64,000 nucleotides of DNA, taken from NCBI GenBank assembly GCA_905197905.1, contig CAJKAP010000005.1, positions 62,001 through 126,000 on the forward strand. The letters run 5' to 3'. A program made the position numbers and the translations under genes. Every line of letters starts with the position of its first letter. The stretch's first letter is position 1. Source of the stretch: an uncultured Sutterella sp. (lineage in GTDB: Bacteria > Pseudomonadota > Gammaproteobacteria > Burkholderiales > Burkholderiaceae_F). Positions 28,501 through 34,918 of this stretch are shown piece after piece. Under the pieces are notes generated by a model. It searched no databases. It saw only the letters and a program-made list of their open reading frames with translations, and was not told where the DNA came from.

Positions 28501-28918
28501 TCTGATAACGGCTACCCGTAGAGCCATATGTACCGCTGGCATGAGATGCATGGAAACGATCACCTGCTAATTCTGGGTGTTTTTGCAAAAGGGCACCCGA
28601 ATCCATAACAGCCACAGCAGTATCTTGCCCATAAAAACCCAGAGCATAAGCTGTGGATGAATGTTGGGCTCCTAAACCCCAATCCTTTTTATATTCGTCC
28701 GTTTCCCAAGACTTAATCGCCTCTGCGACTTGAGAAGCATCTTGTGCCACAAAGCCTTGTTCAACATAGGCAGCTTGGGCCACCCCAGCTAGAAGCAACG
28801 CAGAAGCAAGCACTGTGAGTGCACTCTTCGTGGCTTTGCCTTTACTGGCATGGTGTTCATCGGTCACTGTGTAGACTTGGCGGGCTACATTCCACGTAGT
28901 TTTAAAAACGTGATTCAT
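25553..28918 (-). CDS. S8 (subtilisin-like) serine protease autotransporter
   Basis: 1121 residues from ATG at 28918 (AGGA nine bases upstream); this start gives an extended signal peptide (MNHVFKTTWNVARQVYTV..., ESPR type) ending near VAQA-AY. The S8 domain carries the full triad: Asp in AVMDSG, His in KHGTHVSG and Ser in SSGTSMAAPH. A passenger-associated repeat (GQGTLVLTGNNTYRGGTTL, about 590-610) precedes a linker, and the last about 280 residues form an autotransporter barrel ending in RFLF with the terminal Phe for BAM recognition. It resembles NalP/SphB1-type surface proteases, which cut themselves or other surface proteins. Possible local substrates are the adhesins in this window, which is a guess. 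It is a single gene. Confidence 0.93.
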   Translation of the reverse strand: MNHVFKTTWNVARQVYTVTDEHHASKGKATKSALTVLASALLLAGVAQAAYVEQGFVAQDASQVAEAIKSWETDEYKKDWGLGAQHSSTAYALGFYGQDTAVAVMDSGALLQKHPELAGDRFHASHASGTYGSTGSRYQKDIAAVGDKFGNGDYKKGDSFDVDGNFVLNLNDKHGTHVSGTVGANRDGNEFHGVAWGSNVWVGNTGGTDNTNYGPFQDHDYFYTVWKAVADDLVSANGAKRGGVINNSFGTNLRIDDKKSPTSYATDTTAQTEHEYFLFKKKYGDQPSFVDGAWEAVKGTNVVQVFTTGNRNFNNPYYRPLYPYFNPEAEQNWIAVAGLMKETSDQSKYIWRTQYNEAGNAKWWTVVAPGHKIYGSAVQDGSIDPAVDPTPMGEATYKESSGTSMAAPHVTGAMGVLMSRYQDMTGIQVRTVLLTTANHKNEDGSIFTGWTAAEGTPDEKYGWGVPDLAKGMYGPGQFLEKFEYTMSNTSLDVWSNDISQAGLDARKVEDEAWMTLTEKGKNLDAEPYELGTGEVYPTLGDASVSQEDAKKWRQEYYAKRVAAIEARDYNGSLVKDGQGTLVLTGNNTYRGGTTLKAGTLLGFTESFGVADTSNANGKVVVEGGTFGLLNTYTDNFTKKGELKHSDSADHNVDVDLQKGATLLLTLGQDVEMGKLSVAEGAKVVASSVDAETLKAIYNGEAQKGSLTASEVADLGTTMERAAGATGLDRLELSNDPLPFAKTTLSVDNATKTISTTVERDESKTFASYASNPNEESVAKALEALGAGTIFDSIVTSTSSSEVAQTMASLGDDFFLTTGNANVTHGLILSRAILDQATGIGDGRKTEMLDGHGRIWATGVGSWTTLDRSNGDADSDFYAGVIGVDADVTDNTKLGVFFGAGTTNTKAGQNKVESDDVHVGFYGMSTVADVARLSYGVMYSHLDGESTRTLQVGSQFGYTKLNTNTNVTQLFAEAAYAGFNTAAYSVEPYVGFSFLHATTSDLDESVAGADVSTKMDSRNLEVLTLGVRGAVPFATWGASTISAKANLGWSHFFGDTEAEGSMSFGGTPIAQLKGEKLENLFNVGLGVEAQLGKAATAGLSYTGSYNSNVKSHGVMANIRFLF

Positions 28919-29420
28919 TGTGATTATCCTAAGATGGTTGGGAGTCGATAGAAGTGATGCCATATCGCTGACTATTGCAACGAAATGAGATCAAAAAGGG
29001 CTATCTCCTCCAAGTTGTTGGTCCTGCATTAGAAGAATGCATCGTGAAAATTCTACTTTTGGCTTAGTTGTAGGGTCAAGATCCCAAAAAAAGTCCATCT
29101 TTTGACTTAATTCTAAGTGTGATTTTTCATACTTTTTAGAGAAAAGACTTTTATATCAAGGGGTTATCGATTATCAAAATCACTCACTCCTTCATCTTTT
29201 TTGAAAAGATACTTGTTTCTTACATCTTTTGTGTATACTAGGAATTACCCCATCTAGGGGAATTACCCAAAAAATCTAACGTTTTTCCTCTTGGAAGAAT
29301 CTTGTGATCAAACTTACCAATTGAACTAAATTTGTAGTGCAAAAATTTCATAGCTAAAAATAATCCTTTAGAATTAGTGGCTATCTCAGTTTTCAACGTT
29401 TTTTCGCCTAAGGCTCTCCA
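28919..29420. other. intergenic region, divergent promoters expected
   Basis: About 500 AT-rich bases between two divergent genes. Apart from the ribosome sites next to the two starts I see no convincing gene, repeat or strong promoter. Confidence 0.5.
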
Positions 29421-29984
29421 ATGACTGACGTCATCCAAATCATCGACTTTCAAATGCTCATCAGCTTTGCCACGCTGATTCATGATCTTGGTCTCACCAA
29501 AGTCATGAAGTGGATTAGTCGTGTTGGAGACCATGGTGAATGTTGGATTGCCTTAGCGGTGGTATTGCTCTTTTTCCGCCGTACGCGTTGGATGGGTATC
29601 ACTATTTTGATCGCACTTGCCGTAGCCACTTCTATCAACAATCTTGGCTTTAAAGAATGGATTGGCCGCCCTCGTCCCTGCCAGCTCTCATTGCCCGACT
29701 TTATCCATAAGTGCCCCAAGAGCTTCTCTTTCCCATCTGGTCACACCACGGCAGCCTTCACGACGTTTGGTGTTGTGTGGTTTATGCGGGAAAAATTCTG
29801 GGGTTGGGTTGCTTTGGCAGCCATTCTCATGGGCTTGAGCCGTATGGCCCTCTTTGTACACTACCCGACCGATATTTTGGGTGGCGCCATTTGGGGAACG
29901 CTCTGTGGTGCGCTCGTTGCTTGGGTTGTTATGACATTAAAGAACCGTTATTCTCCTCTGCAAGACGGCATAACACGAAATTGA
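29421..29984 (+). CDS. PAP2-family membrane phosphatase
   Basis: 187 residues with five or six membrane segments and the three phosphatase motifs in order: K-x6-R-P (KEWIGRPRP, about 75-83), PSGH (about 105-108) and SR-x5-H-x3-D (SRMALFVHYPTD, about 141-152). Such enzymes dephosphorylate lipid phosphates at the outer face of the inner membrane (undecaprenyl-PP or phosphatidylglycerol-P; substrate not decidable here). It stands alone. Confidence 0.88.
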   Translation: MTDVIQIIDFQMLISFATLIHDLGLTKVMKWISRVGDHGECWIALAVVLLFFRRTRWMGITILIALAVATSINNLGFKEWIGRPRPCQLSLPDFIHKCPKSFSFPSGHTTAAFTTFGVVWFMREKFWGWVALAAILMGLSRMALFVHYPTDILGGAIWGTLCGALVAWVVMTLKNRYSPLQDGITRN

Positions 29985-30166
29985 CTTGAGCGGGAGTCTT
30001 TTTGAAAACTTTCTGTTTAATGTCAAAATTTCGTCAAAAAGAGTTTTACCTCCTAAGCTACAGCTCACCAATTCTGCGTACACTTTGTTTTTAGTGAATC
30101 ACCTGAGTTTCTTGTGAGCCACGCTAGACCTCAACCATTAGAACAACCACCAAAAGGAAAATTCCG

Positions 30167-30508
30167 ATGATCAAAACCTTACTCGTGACCACACTTACCG
30201 CACTCGCGCTTGTGAGTAGCCCCTTGATGGCCGCGGATGCTACTTCTCACGCTTCTCGCTCTCATGCCTCTGCCAAGGCTGCTAAAAAGGCAAAAGCTTC
30301 TGCCGTCAAAGAAGAAGGACAAAAGAGTTGCTGCCCAGTAAAGAAAAAAGAGAGCACTGACGCTCAACACGAACACCACCACGATCACGTTACGGGAGAA
30401 AAAGCTCCTTCTGAAGCGGCTCACGAACATCACCATGCTGATCAACATGCCGAACACCCAGAGCACATGAATCATGGCGAATCCCATGATCACGCGATGA
30501 AGCACTAA
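30167..30508 (+). CDS. small secreted histidine-rich protein
   Basis: 113 residues; AAAGGAAA precedes ATG. A Sec signal peptide (cleavage near MAA-DA, residue 23) is followed by an Ala/Lys-rich segment, a CC pair (about 54-55) and a tail with repeated HEHHHDH / HEHHHADQH clusters. The composition suggests periplasmic binding of transition metals (Ni, Co, Cu or Zn). No conserved enzymatic domain is seen. It has no operon partner; a metallochaperone or metal buffer is inferred. Confidence 0.75.
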   Translation: MIKTLLVTTLTALALVSSPLMAADATSHASRSHASAKAAKKAKASAVKEEGQKSCCPVKKKESTDAQHEHHHDHVTGEKAPSEAAHEHHHADQHAEHPEHMNHGESHDHAMKH

Positions 30509-30534
30509 TTTTTCGCGCTCTTTGTCCATTTGCA

Positions 30535-30567
30535 AACGCCTGAGACCACCCTTGGGCGTTTATCATT
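30535..30567 (+). terminator. weak hairpin after the His-rich gene
   Basis: AAACGCC pairs with GGCGTTT; the tail is only weakly T-rich, so termination is uncertain. Confidence 0.35.
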
Positions 30568-30964
30568 TAGGAGGCTCTTTGCAAAACAAATTTCTTCTAA
30601 ATTGCCATCTTTTTAGGCAATTCATCCTCTATTCGTCATACAAAAACGCCCCATTTGTAAAAAAACGTCTACAAAGTAAGTCCTTTTTCTTCGAGCCTAG
30701 TTCTGACTTGAGAAAGCGCCCTGTTACATTTAAGCCTTTTTCCTATCTTTACGCCTTTTTGGAACCATCTTTGACGCAAAAAGTTACGGTCTCTCCCTAC
30801 CGTTACATATAAAAAGCATGATAGGCTGTTTAGCAAGGTAACAAACCGAAGCCACTCTCTTACGGGACTTCTGGAATGCACTAAGGTTTCTAAACCATCA
30901 TCATCTTGGTGATGACCATCTGAGTATTCTTCCTGTGGTATGGCTTCATATAAGGAGACACCTT
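30568..30964. other. intergenic region upstream of the LEA-like gene
   Basis: About 400 bases with no supported gene. The only clear signal is the AAGGAG ribosome site at about 30952-30957. Confidence 0.5.
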
Positions 30965-31402
30965 ATGAAGAAAACATGGTTAACGTCTACTGCAATCGCT
31001 ACAGCTTTGGCTCTCGCTCTCGGCACTGCCGTCGCTCAGGAACAATCCACGATGAGCAAGGCCGGTAACTATGTGAGCGAAAAGGCTGCCGCCGTGAAGG
31101 ATGCCACCAAGGATGCTTGGGACGCCACCAAGGAAAAGACTGGCGAATTAGCTGGTAAGGCCAAGGATAAGGCGGGTGATGCTTGGGATGCCACCAAGGA
31201 AAAGACTAGCGAATTAGCTGGTAAGGCCAAGAAAGGCACTAAGGATGCAGCTGAAGCCACGGGTGAAAAGGCAGGTAATGCTTGGGACGCCACTAAGGAA
31301 AAGACGAGCAATGCCTGGAGTGCCACTAAGGAAAAAACCTCTGAAGTCATCCACGACACCCGCAAGAAAGCTAGCGAAATGCTCGATCCTGATAAGAAGT
31401 AA
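30965..31402 (+). CDS. secreted LEA-like repeat protein
   Basis: 145 residues from ATG at 30965 (AAGGAG eight bases before). A Sec signal (cleavage near AVA-QE, residue 24) is followed by about 110 residues of Ala/Lys/Glu-rich, strongly amphipathic repeats of the type AWDATKEKT...ELAGKAKDKAG, present four times. This is the composition of late-embryogenesis-abundant or YtxH/CsbD-like stress proteins: disordered when hydrated, helical when bound or dried. The repeats are also visible at DNA level, so copy number could vary by slippage or recombination. A periplasmic stress-protection role is inferred. Confidence 0.75.
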   Translation: MKKTWLTSTAIATALALALGTAVAQEQSTMSKAGNYVSEKAAAVKDATKDAWDATKEKTGELAGKAKDKAGDAWDATKEKTSELAGKAKKGTKDAAEATGEKAGNAWDATKEKTSNAWSATKEKTSEVIHDTRKKASEMLDPDKK

Positions 31403-31424
31403 TCTTGCTTCTTAACTCTCTCTC

Positions 31425-31458
31425 CTAACCCCTACTCCCTATCAGGAGTGGGGGTTAG
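31425..31458. terminator. stem-loop after the LEA-like gene
   Basis: A 14-bp stem with one G-U pair (CTAACCCCTACTCC/GGAGTGGGGGTTAG) and a 6-nt loop. No T-run follows on the plus strand, but the strength and place suggest transcription ends here. Confidence 0.6.
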
Positions 31459-31473
31459 TGTTATTGGTGAACG

Positions 31474-31549
31474 AAAAAAAGCGGTATTTCCCCACGATCG
31501 AGAGGCATCAACGCTCTACGTGTTTTTTAAGTGGGAAATACCGCAAAAA
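31474..31549 (-). terminator. terminator of the ABC transporter operon
   Basis: A 12-bp inverted repeat (GCGGTATTTCCC/GGGAAATACCGC), extended by CAC/GTG beyond a bulge, is followed on the minus strand by seven T residues. The loop is long (about 40 nt). Confidence 0.65.
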
Positions 31550-31674
31550 TGACTGAGCGGGACGATCGCAAACGTGGTTTCGAGGGTTCTCCACCACGCC
31601 GCTCAGCCAGAAAGAAAAATTACCGGGGATCAACGGGCGTCGTCAGAATTTTCTTCTTCCGACTCCCGGTCCCT

Positions 31675-32433
31675 TCAATACGCATTAAAAATCGAAGGCG
31701 CATCACCTAAGCCAGACAAAAACTGGCGCGTACGAGCTTCTTTCGGGTTCGTAAAGAGTTCTTCTGGATCCCCTTCCTCGACAATGCGCCCGTGTTCCAT
31801 AAAGATCACATGATTGGCAACCTTGCGCGCAAAATTCATTTCGTGCGTCACAATGACCATCGTGCGCCCTTCTTCGGCCAATTCACGAATCACGCCTAAC
31901 ACACCCGCAATCAACTCAGGATCCAATGCTGAGGTGGGTTCATCCAAATAAAGAATTTCTGGGTTCGGGGCAATCGCACGAGCAATCCCCACGCGTTGCT
32001 GCTGACCACCCGAGAGTTGACTCGGATAGTGACCAAAGCGATCGGCAAGACCCACTTTTGTCAGGGCTTCTTTGGCAATCGCCTCTGCCTTATCGCGCTT
32101 CATACCGTGAGCGTGCATCAGCCCCAACGTCACATTGTTGAGTGCCGTGTAGTTGGCAAAAAGGTTATAGCTTTGGAAAACAAAACCAGTACGCTTACGG
32201 ATTTCAGTGATATCGCGTTTACTCACACGCGCAAGATCTAAATGCTTTTCATCAAAGTCCATTTGCCCTGCATCAGCTTGCTCCAAGAAGTTCGCAATAC
32301 GCAGGAGCGTTGTTTTCCCAGAACCCGAAGGTCCCAAAATGGCGATCACATCGCCTTTTTTCACTTCTAAATTGACGCCATCGAGCACGGTCTGCCCGTT
32401 ATAGGCTTTTTTCACATTCGTGAGTTTCAACAT
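31675..32433 (-). CDS. polar amino-acid (cystine-type) ABC transporter ATPase
   Basis: 252 residues with Walker A (GPSGSGKTT), Q-loop (FVFQSYNLF), signature LSGGQQQRV, Walker B (ILYLDEPTSALD) and switch His (VTHEM). The overall match is to the GlnQ/TcyN group. It is the third gene of an operon with a permease and a binding protein whose sequence points to cystine, and which is headed by a Cys-rich leader peptide. Confidence 0.93.
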   Translation of the reverse strand: MLKLTNVKKAYNGQTVLDGVNLEVKKGDVIAILGPSGSGKTTLLRIANFLEQADAGQMDFDEKHLDLARVSKRDITEIRKRTGFVFQSYNLFANYTALNNVTLGLMHAHGMKRDKAEAIAKEALTKVGLADRFGHYPSQLSGGQQQRVGIARAIAPNPEILYLDEPTSALDPELIAGVLGVIRELAEEGRTMVIVTHEMNFARKVANHVIFMEHGRIVEEGDPEELFTNPKEARTRQFLSGLGDAPSIFNAY

Positions 32434-32453
32434 AATTTCTTTTCCTCTCTTAA

Positions 32454-33116
32454 TTAGGCATAACGGTTAAGCCACTTTTCACCACGATTTTGCACTGCAG
32501 TTAAGACCGTGCAGAAGATGAGGTAAATCACAGCTACTTCGCAGTAGAGCCAGAAAGGTTCATAGGTGCGAGCCGCAATACGCTGCGCAGACATGAACAT
32601 TTCAGTGACCGTGACGGACGCTGCGAGAGAAGTGTCTTTCACAAGAGAGATAAAAGAGTTAAAGAGTGCCGGGAAAGCCGAGCGGAAAGCCTGTGGGAGC
32701 ACAATTAAGAACATAATCTGCAAATAATTGAGCCCTGCGCAAGCGCCAGCTTCGATCTGACCGCGTGGTACCGCACGAATTGCACCACGAATCGTTTCCG
32801 TGCAGTAGGCACCCACCGACAAACTAAAGGCCAACAAGGCGGACGGGATCGGATCGATCACCACGCCCAAATTTGGCAAACCATAGAAAATGATGAAGAG
32901 CTGTACCAGAAGCGGGGTACCACGAATAATCCACACATAAGTGCGAATAATCTGTGAGAGCACAGAAACTTTAGCTTCCAGGGCAAGAGCGGAGAGTACC
33001 GCAATCGTTAGCCCCAATGCAAAAGACCCAAGAGTCAATGGCACGGTGACGGTAATCCCAGGAAGCAGCAGATTCCAGAAGGAATCAGAAAGGAGTTGAA
33101 TAATGCGATCGTCCAT
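32454..33116 (-). CDS. polar amino-acid (cystine-type) ABC transporter permease
   Basis: 220 residues with about five membrane helices and the EAA-loop of His/Glu/Gln-type permeases (RAVPRGQIEAGACAGLNYLQIMFLIVLPQAF, in two parts about 115-145). Genes for such transporters usually encode one or two permeases; here only one is present and it probably forms a homodimer. It lies 20 bp before the ATPase gene. Confidence 0.92.
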   Translation of the reverse strand: MDDRIIQLLSDSFWNLLLPGITVTVPLTLGSFALGLTIAVLSALALEAKVSVLSQIIRTYVWIIRGTPLLVQLFIIFYGLPNLGVVIDPIPSALLAFSLSVGAYCTETIRGAIRAVPRGQIEAGACAGLNYLQIMFLIVLPQAFRSAFPALFNSFISLVKDTSLAASVTVTEMFMSAQRIAARTYEPFWLYCEVAVIYLIFCTVLTAVQNRGEKWLNRYA

Positions 33117-33153
33117 GATGAGGCTTCTCTAAAAGAATCATTGCCTTTGAGGG

Positions 33154-33217
33154 GCAACACGCCCTTCCCTTCTGACGTGATGTGTTTTTATTGAGGAAAG
33201 AGAAGAAGGCGTGTTGC
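33154..33217 (-). other. intercistronic stem-loop between binding protein and permease genes
   Basis: A perfect 10-bp inverted repeat (GCAACACGCC/GGCGTGTTGC) 44 nt apart. Such structures after binding-protein genes commonly protect the 5' mRNA part and lower downstream expression; that role is inferred. Confidence 0.55.
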
Positions 33218-33243
33218 TTTTTAAGTCGTTAACGCTAACGAGA

Positions 33244-34029
33244 TTACTGCTTGCTCGAAACGTCAATGCCGAAGAACTTCACAGAGAGTTCCTTCAACTT
33301 GCCTTCGGCGCGCAATTCGTCAAGCGCCTTGTCCACAGCAGCCTTCAAATCGTCGCTACCCTTACGGATCATCACAGCGGATTCAATGGCTTCGTCAGAG
33401 CGACCCACCACTTTAACTGGTGCGTTAGGCTGCTTCTTGATGAAGTCAGCCAAAGCCAACTGAGAGTTCAAAGCAGCGTCAGCACGCTTCTGGCTCACCA
33501 AGAGGAAGGCACCAGAGCCGTCCGTCACTTCTACAATCTTGGCACCCAACTTCTGAGCAGTAGCGTTCCAGTTAGAGGTCAAGCTAGAAGCAACGAGTTT
33601 ACCCTTCACATCAGCAAAATTCTTGATGTCTTGATTGTCCTTGTGAACGAGCACAGCACCATAGTTGTAGGTGTAAGGAACAGAAAAGAGGTACTTTTCC
33701 AAACGAGCCGGGGTGGGCGTCACCTGATTGATCACCACGTCAAAGCGCTTAGCATCCAACCCAGCGATCATGCCGTCCCAGAGGGTTTCACGGAATTCGG
33801 CCTTGACGCCTAATTTCTTGGCGATTTCGCGACCCACTTCAACGTCATAACCCGTCAAAGTGCCCTTTTCATCGTGATAGGTGTAGGGGGCGTAGTTACC
33901 TTCGGTACCAAAGGAGATAGCGCCAGCAGCCTTAATGTCATCCAACTGACCAGCCCAGGCAGAGCCAGCGGCCAACATCGTCAAAGCAGAAGCGGTGGCG
34001 AGAACGGAACGAAGAGCGGTGTGTTTCAT
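33244..34029 (-). CDS. periplasmic amino-acid (likely cystine) binding protein
   Basis: 261 residues with a Sec signal (cleavage near AWA-GQ, residue 27) and the SBP_bac_3 fold. The segment WDGMIAGLDAKRFDVVINQVTPT is very close to the same region of the cystine-binding protein FliY/TcyJ, and GTEGNYAPYTY and LTGYDVEVGREIAKKLG fit the family. It heads the ABC operon. Cystine as ligand is inferred from these similarities and from the Cys-rich leader upstream. Confidence 0.88.
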   Translation of the reverse strand: MKHTALRSVLATASALTMLAAGSAWAGQLDDIKAAGAISFGTEGNYAPYTYHDEKGTLTGYDVEVGREIAKKLGVKAEFRETLWDGMIAGLDAKRFDVVINQVTPTPARLEKYLFSVPYTYNYGAVLVHKDNQDIKNFADVKGKLVASSLTSNWNATAQKLGAKIVEVTDGSGAFLLVSQKRADAALNSQLALADFIKKQPNAPVKVVGRSDEAIESAVMIRKGSDDLKAAVDKALDELRAEGKLKELSVKFFGIDVSSKQ

Positions 34030-34140
34030 GATGAATTCCTTTTTAGGTAAAAAATAAACACTTACTTGGTGTAAGAAGCGCTACCACAGCGAAACCCAGA
34101 GGCGGGATTCAGAGGAATTCGGGAAGTGTGAGAGAAAAGC

Positions 34141-34174
34141 AAAAAACGCTGCCCGAAATCATCTGTGGCAGCGT
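34141..34174 (-). terminator. leader terminator of the cystine transporter operon
   Basis: On the minus strand, ACGCTGCC (34167-34174 complement) pairs with GGCAGCGT (34146-34153 complement) over a 13-nt loop, followed directly by TTTTTT. It lies after the leader peptide stop and about 110 nt before the binding-protein start, where an attenuator terminator belongs. There is no T-run on the plus strand, so it acts only toward the operon. Confidence 0.85.
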
Positions 34175-34214
34175 CCTACGAAACTTTTTTGTGTTATGCC
34201 GTTAAGCTATCAAA

Positions 34215-34316
34215 TTACGCTTGCAAGGCATAAGCGGTCAGAAGCGAGGCTTCCATTTCGACGGACGCAAACCCACTCTGACAACAACACATCGTCTTGA
34301 TCATGGAAGCGTTCAT
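34215..34316 (-). CDS. 33-residue leader peptide with Cys-Cys-Cys (attenuator)
   Basis: The minus strand encodes a 33-codon ORF from ATG at 34316 with AGAAGGA eight bases upstream. Codons 10-12 are TGT TGT TGT (Met-Cys-Cys-Cys-Gln). The stop at 34215 is 40 bases before the terminator stem. The order ribosome site, Cys codons, terminator, transporter genes is that of amino-acid-biosynthesis attenuators. GCGTCC at codons 17-18 is complementary to GGACGC in the 5' terminator arm, so a ribosome stalled at the Cys codons could free an antiterminator. TTATGCC in the leader also pairs with GGCATAA after the stop codon. The small size and lack of homologues in memory leave some doubt, but the agreement with a cystine operon is striking. 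Confidence 0.8.
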   Translation of the reverse strand: MNASMIKTMCCCQSGFASVEMEASLLTAYALQA

Positions 34317-34419
34317 CTTAAAAGTCCTTCTGACAAAATAGGGAAAATTGGAACAACGCGCTAGTGCGTTGCGGTTTTCTAATACTTGAGCAATTCACTC
34401 AAGTTTTAAGATGGAATGA

Positions 34420-34425
34420 AGTGTA
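34420..34425 (-). promoter_or_regulatory. possible -10 element of the cystine operon leader
   Basis: Minus strand TGCTACACT is an extended -10 (TGnTACACT); no good -35 is seen. Two small hairpins (ACTTGAG/CTCAAGT and CAACGC/GCGTTG) lie between it and the leader peptide. Confidence 0.4.
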
Positions 34426-34918
34426 GCACAGAATTTTTTGTTTGTGGAGAAGCTTTTTTCTCCTCCTCAAAGATATCCGAGAAGAAAAATCGACTTCTTT
34501 TTCTCCCTACTCTGCGTGAAATTTTTGTCAAACTCACTATAGGGATAACCCTTAAAGTTCTTCTCGTTATTGAGGTTGGTAGAATTTGTCGTTCTTCGCT
34601 TACTAAGGCGTTTTTTGAGCCAAACGAGCGCTCGAAAAGCGCTTTCCTATCCCCAAAAGAGGGGATTTTTCCCCTTCATTTTTTACGTTTTTTCACAAAG
34701 AGTCCCTTCTTACCGTTTCCTCTACCTCTCATCTTAGCTAAGAAATTTCTTCTAGAGGAGTACTCCTAGCACACAAAAAGCGGAGTTTTTCGTCTTTTCC
34801 TGCCTAGGACTTTCACTAGGTTTTATTGTCGAGAGAAAGGCTTTCGAGTGATAATTTCCTAATTACCGCTTAACCACCAAGTGGATTGAAAAGACTAGAA
34901 CAAAAGGGAGATGCACTC
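34426..34918. other. AT-rich intergenic region between divergent genes
   Basis: About 490 bases. An open frame here (34416-34769) has low-complexity Phe/Leu/Lys composition and no ribosome site, so I do not call it. Promoters for the flavoprotein gene are expected but none is close to consensus. Confidence 0.5.

Noticed and set aside
34416..34769. 117-codon open frame in the gap upstream of the flavoprotein gene
   Set aside because: No ribosome site, Phe/Leu/Lys-rich composition typical of AT-rich non-coding DNA, and it overlaps the promoter region of the Cys leader on the other strand.
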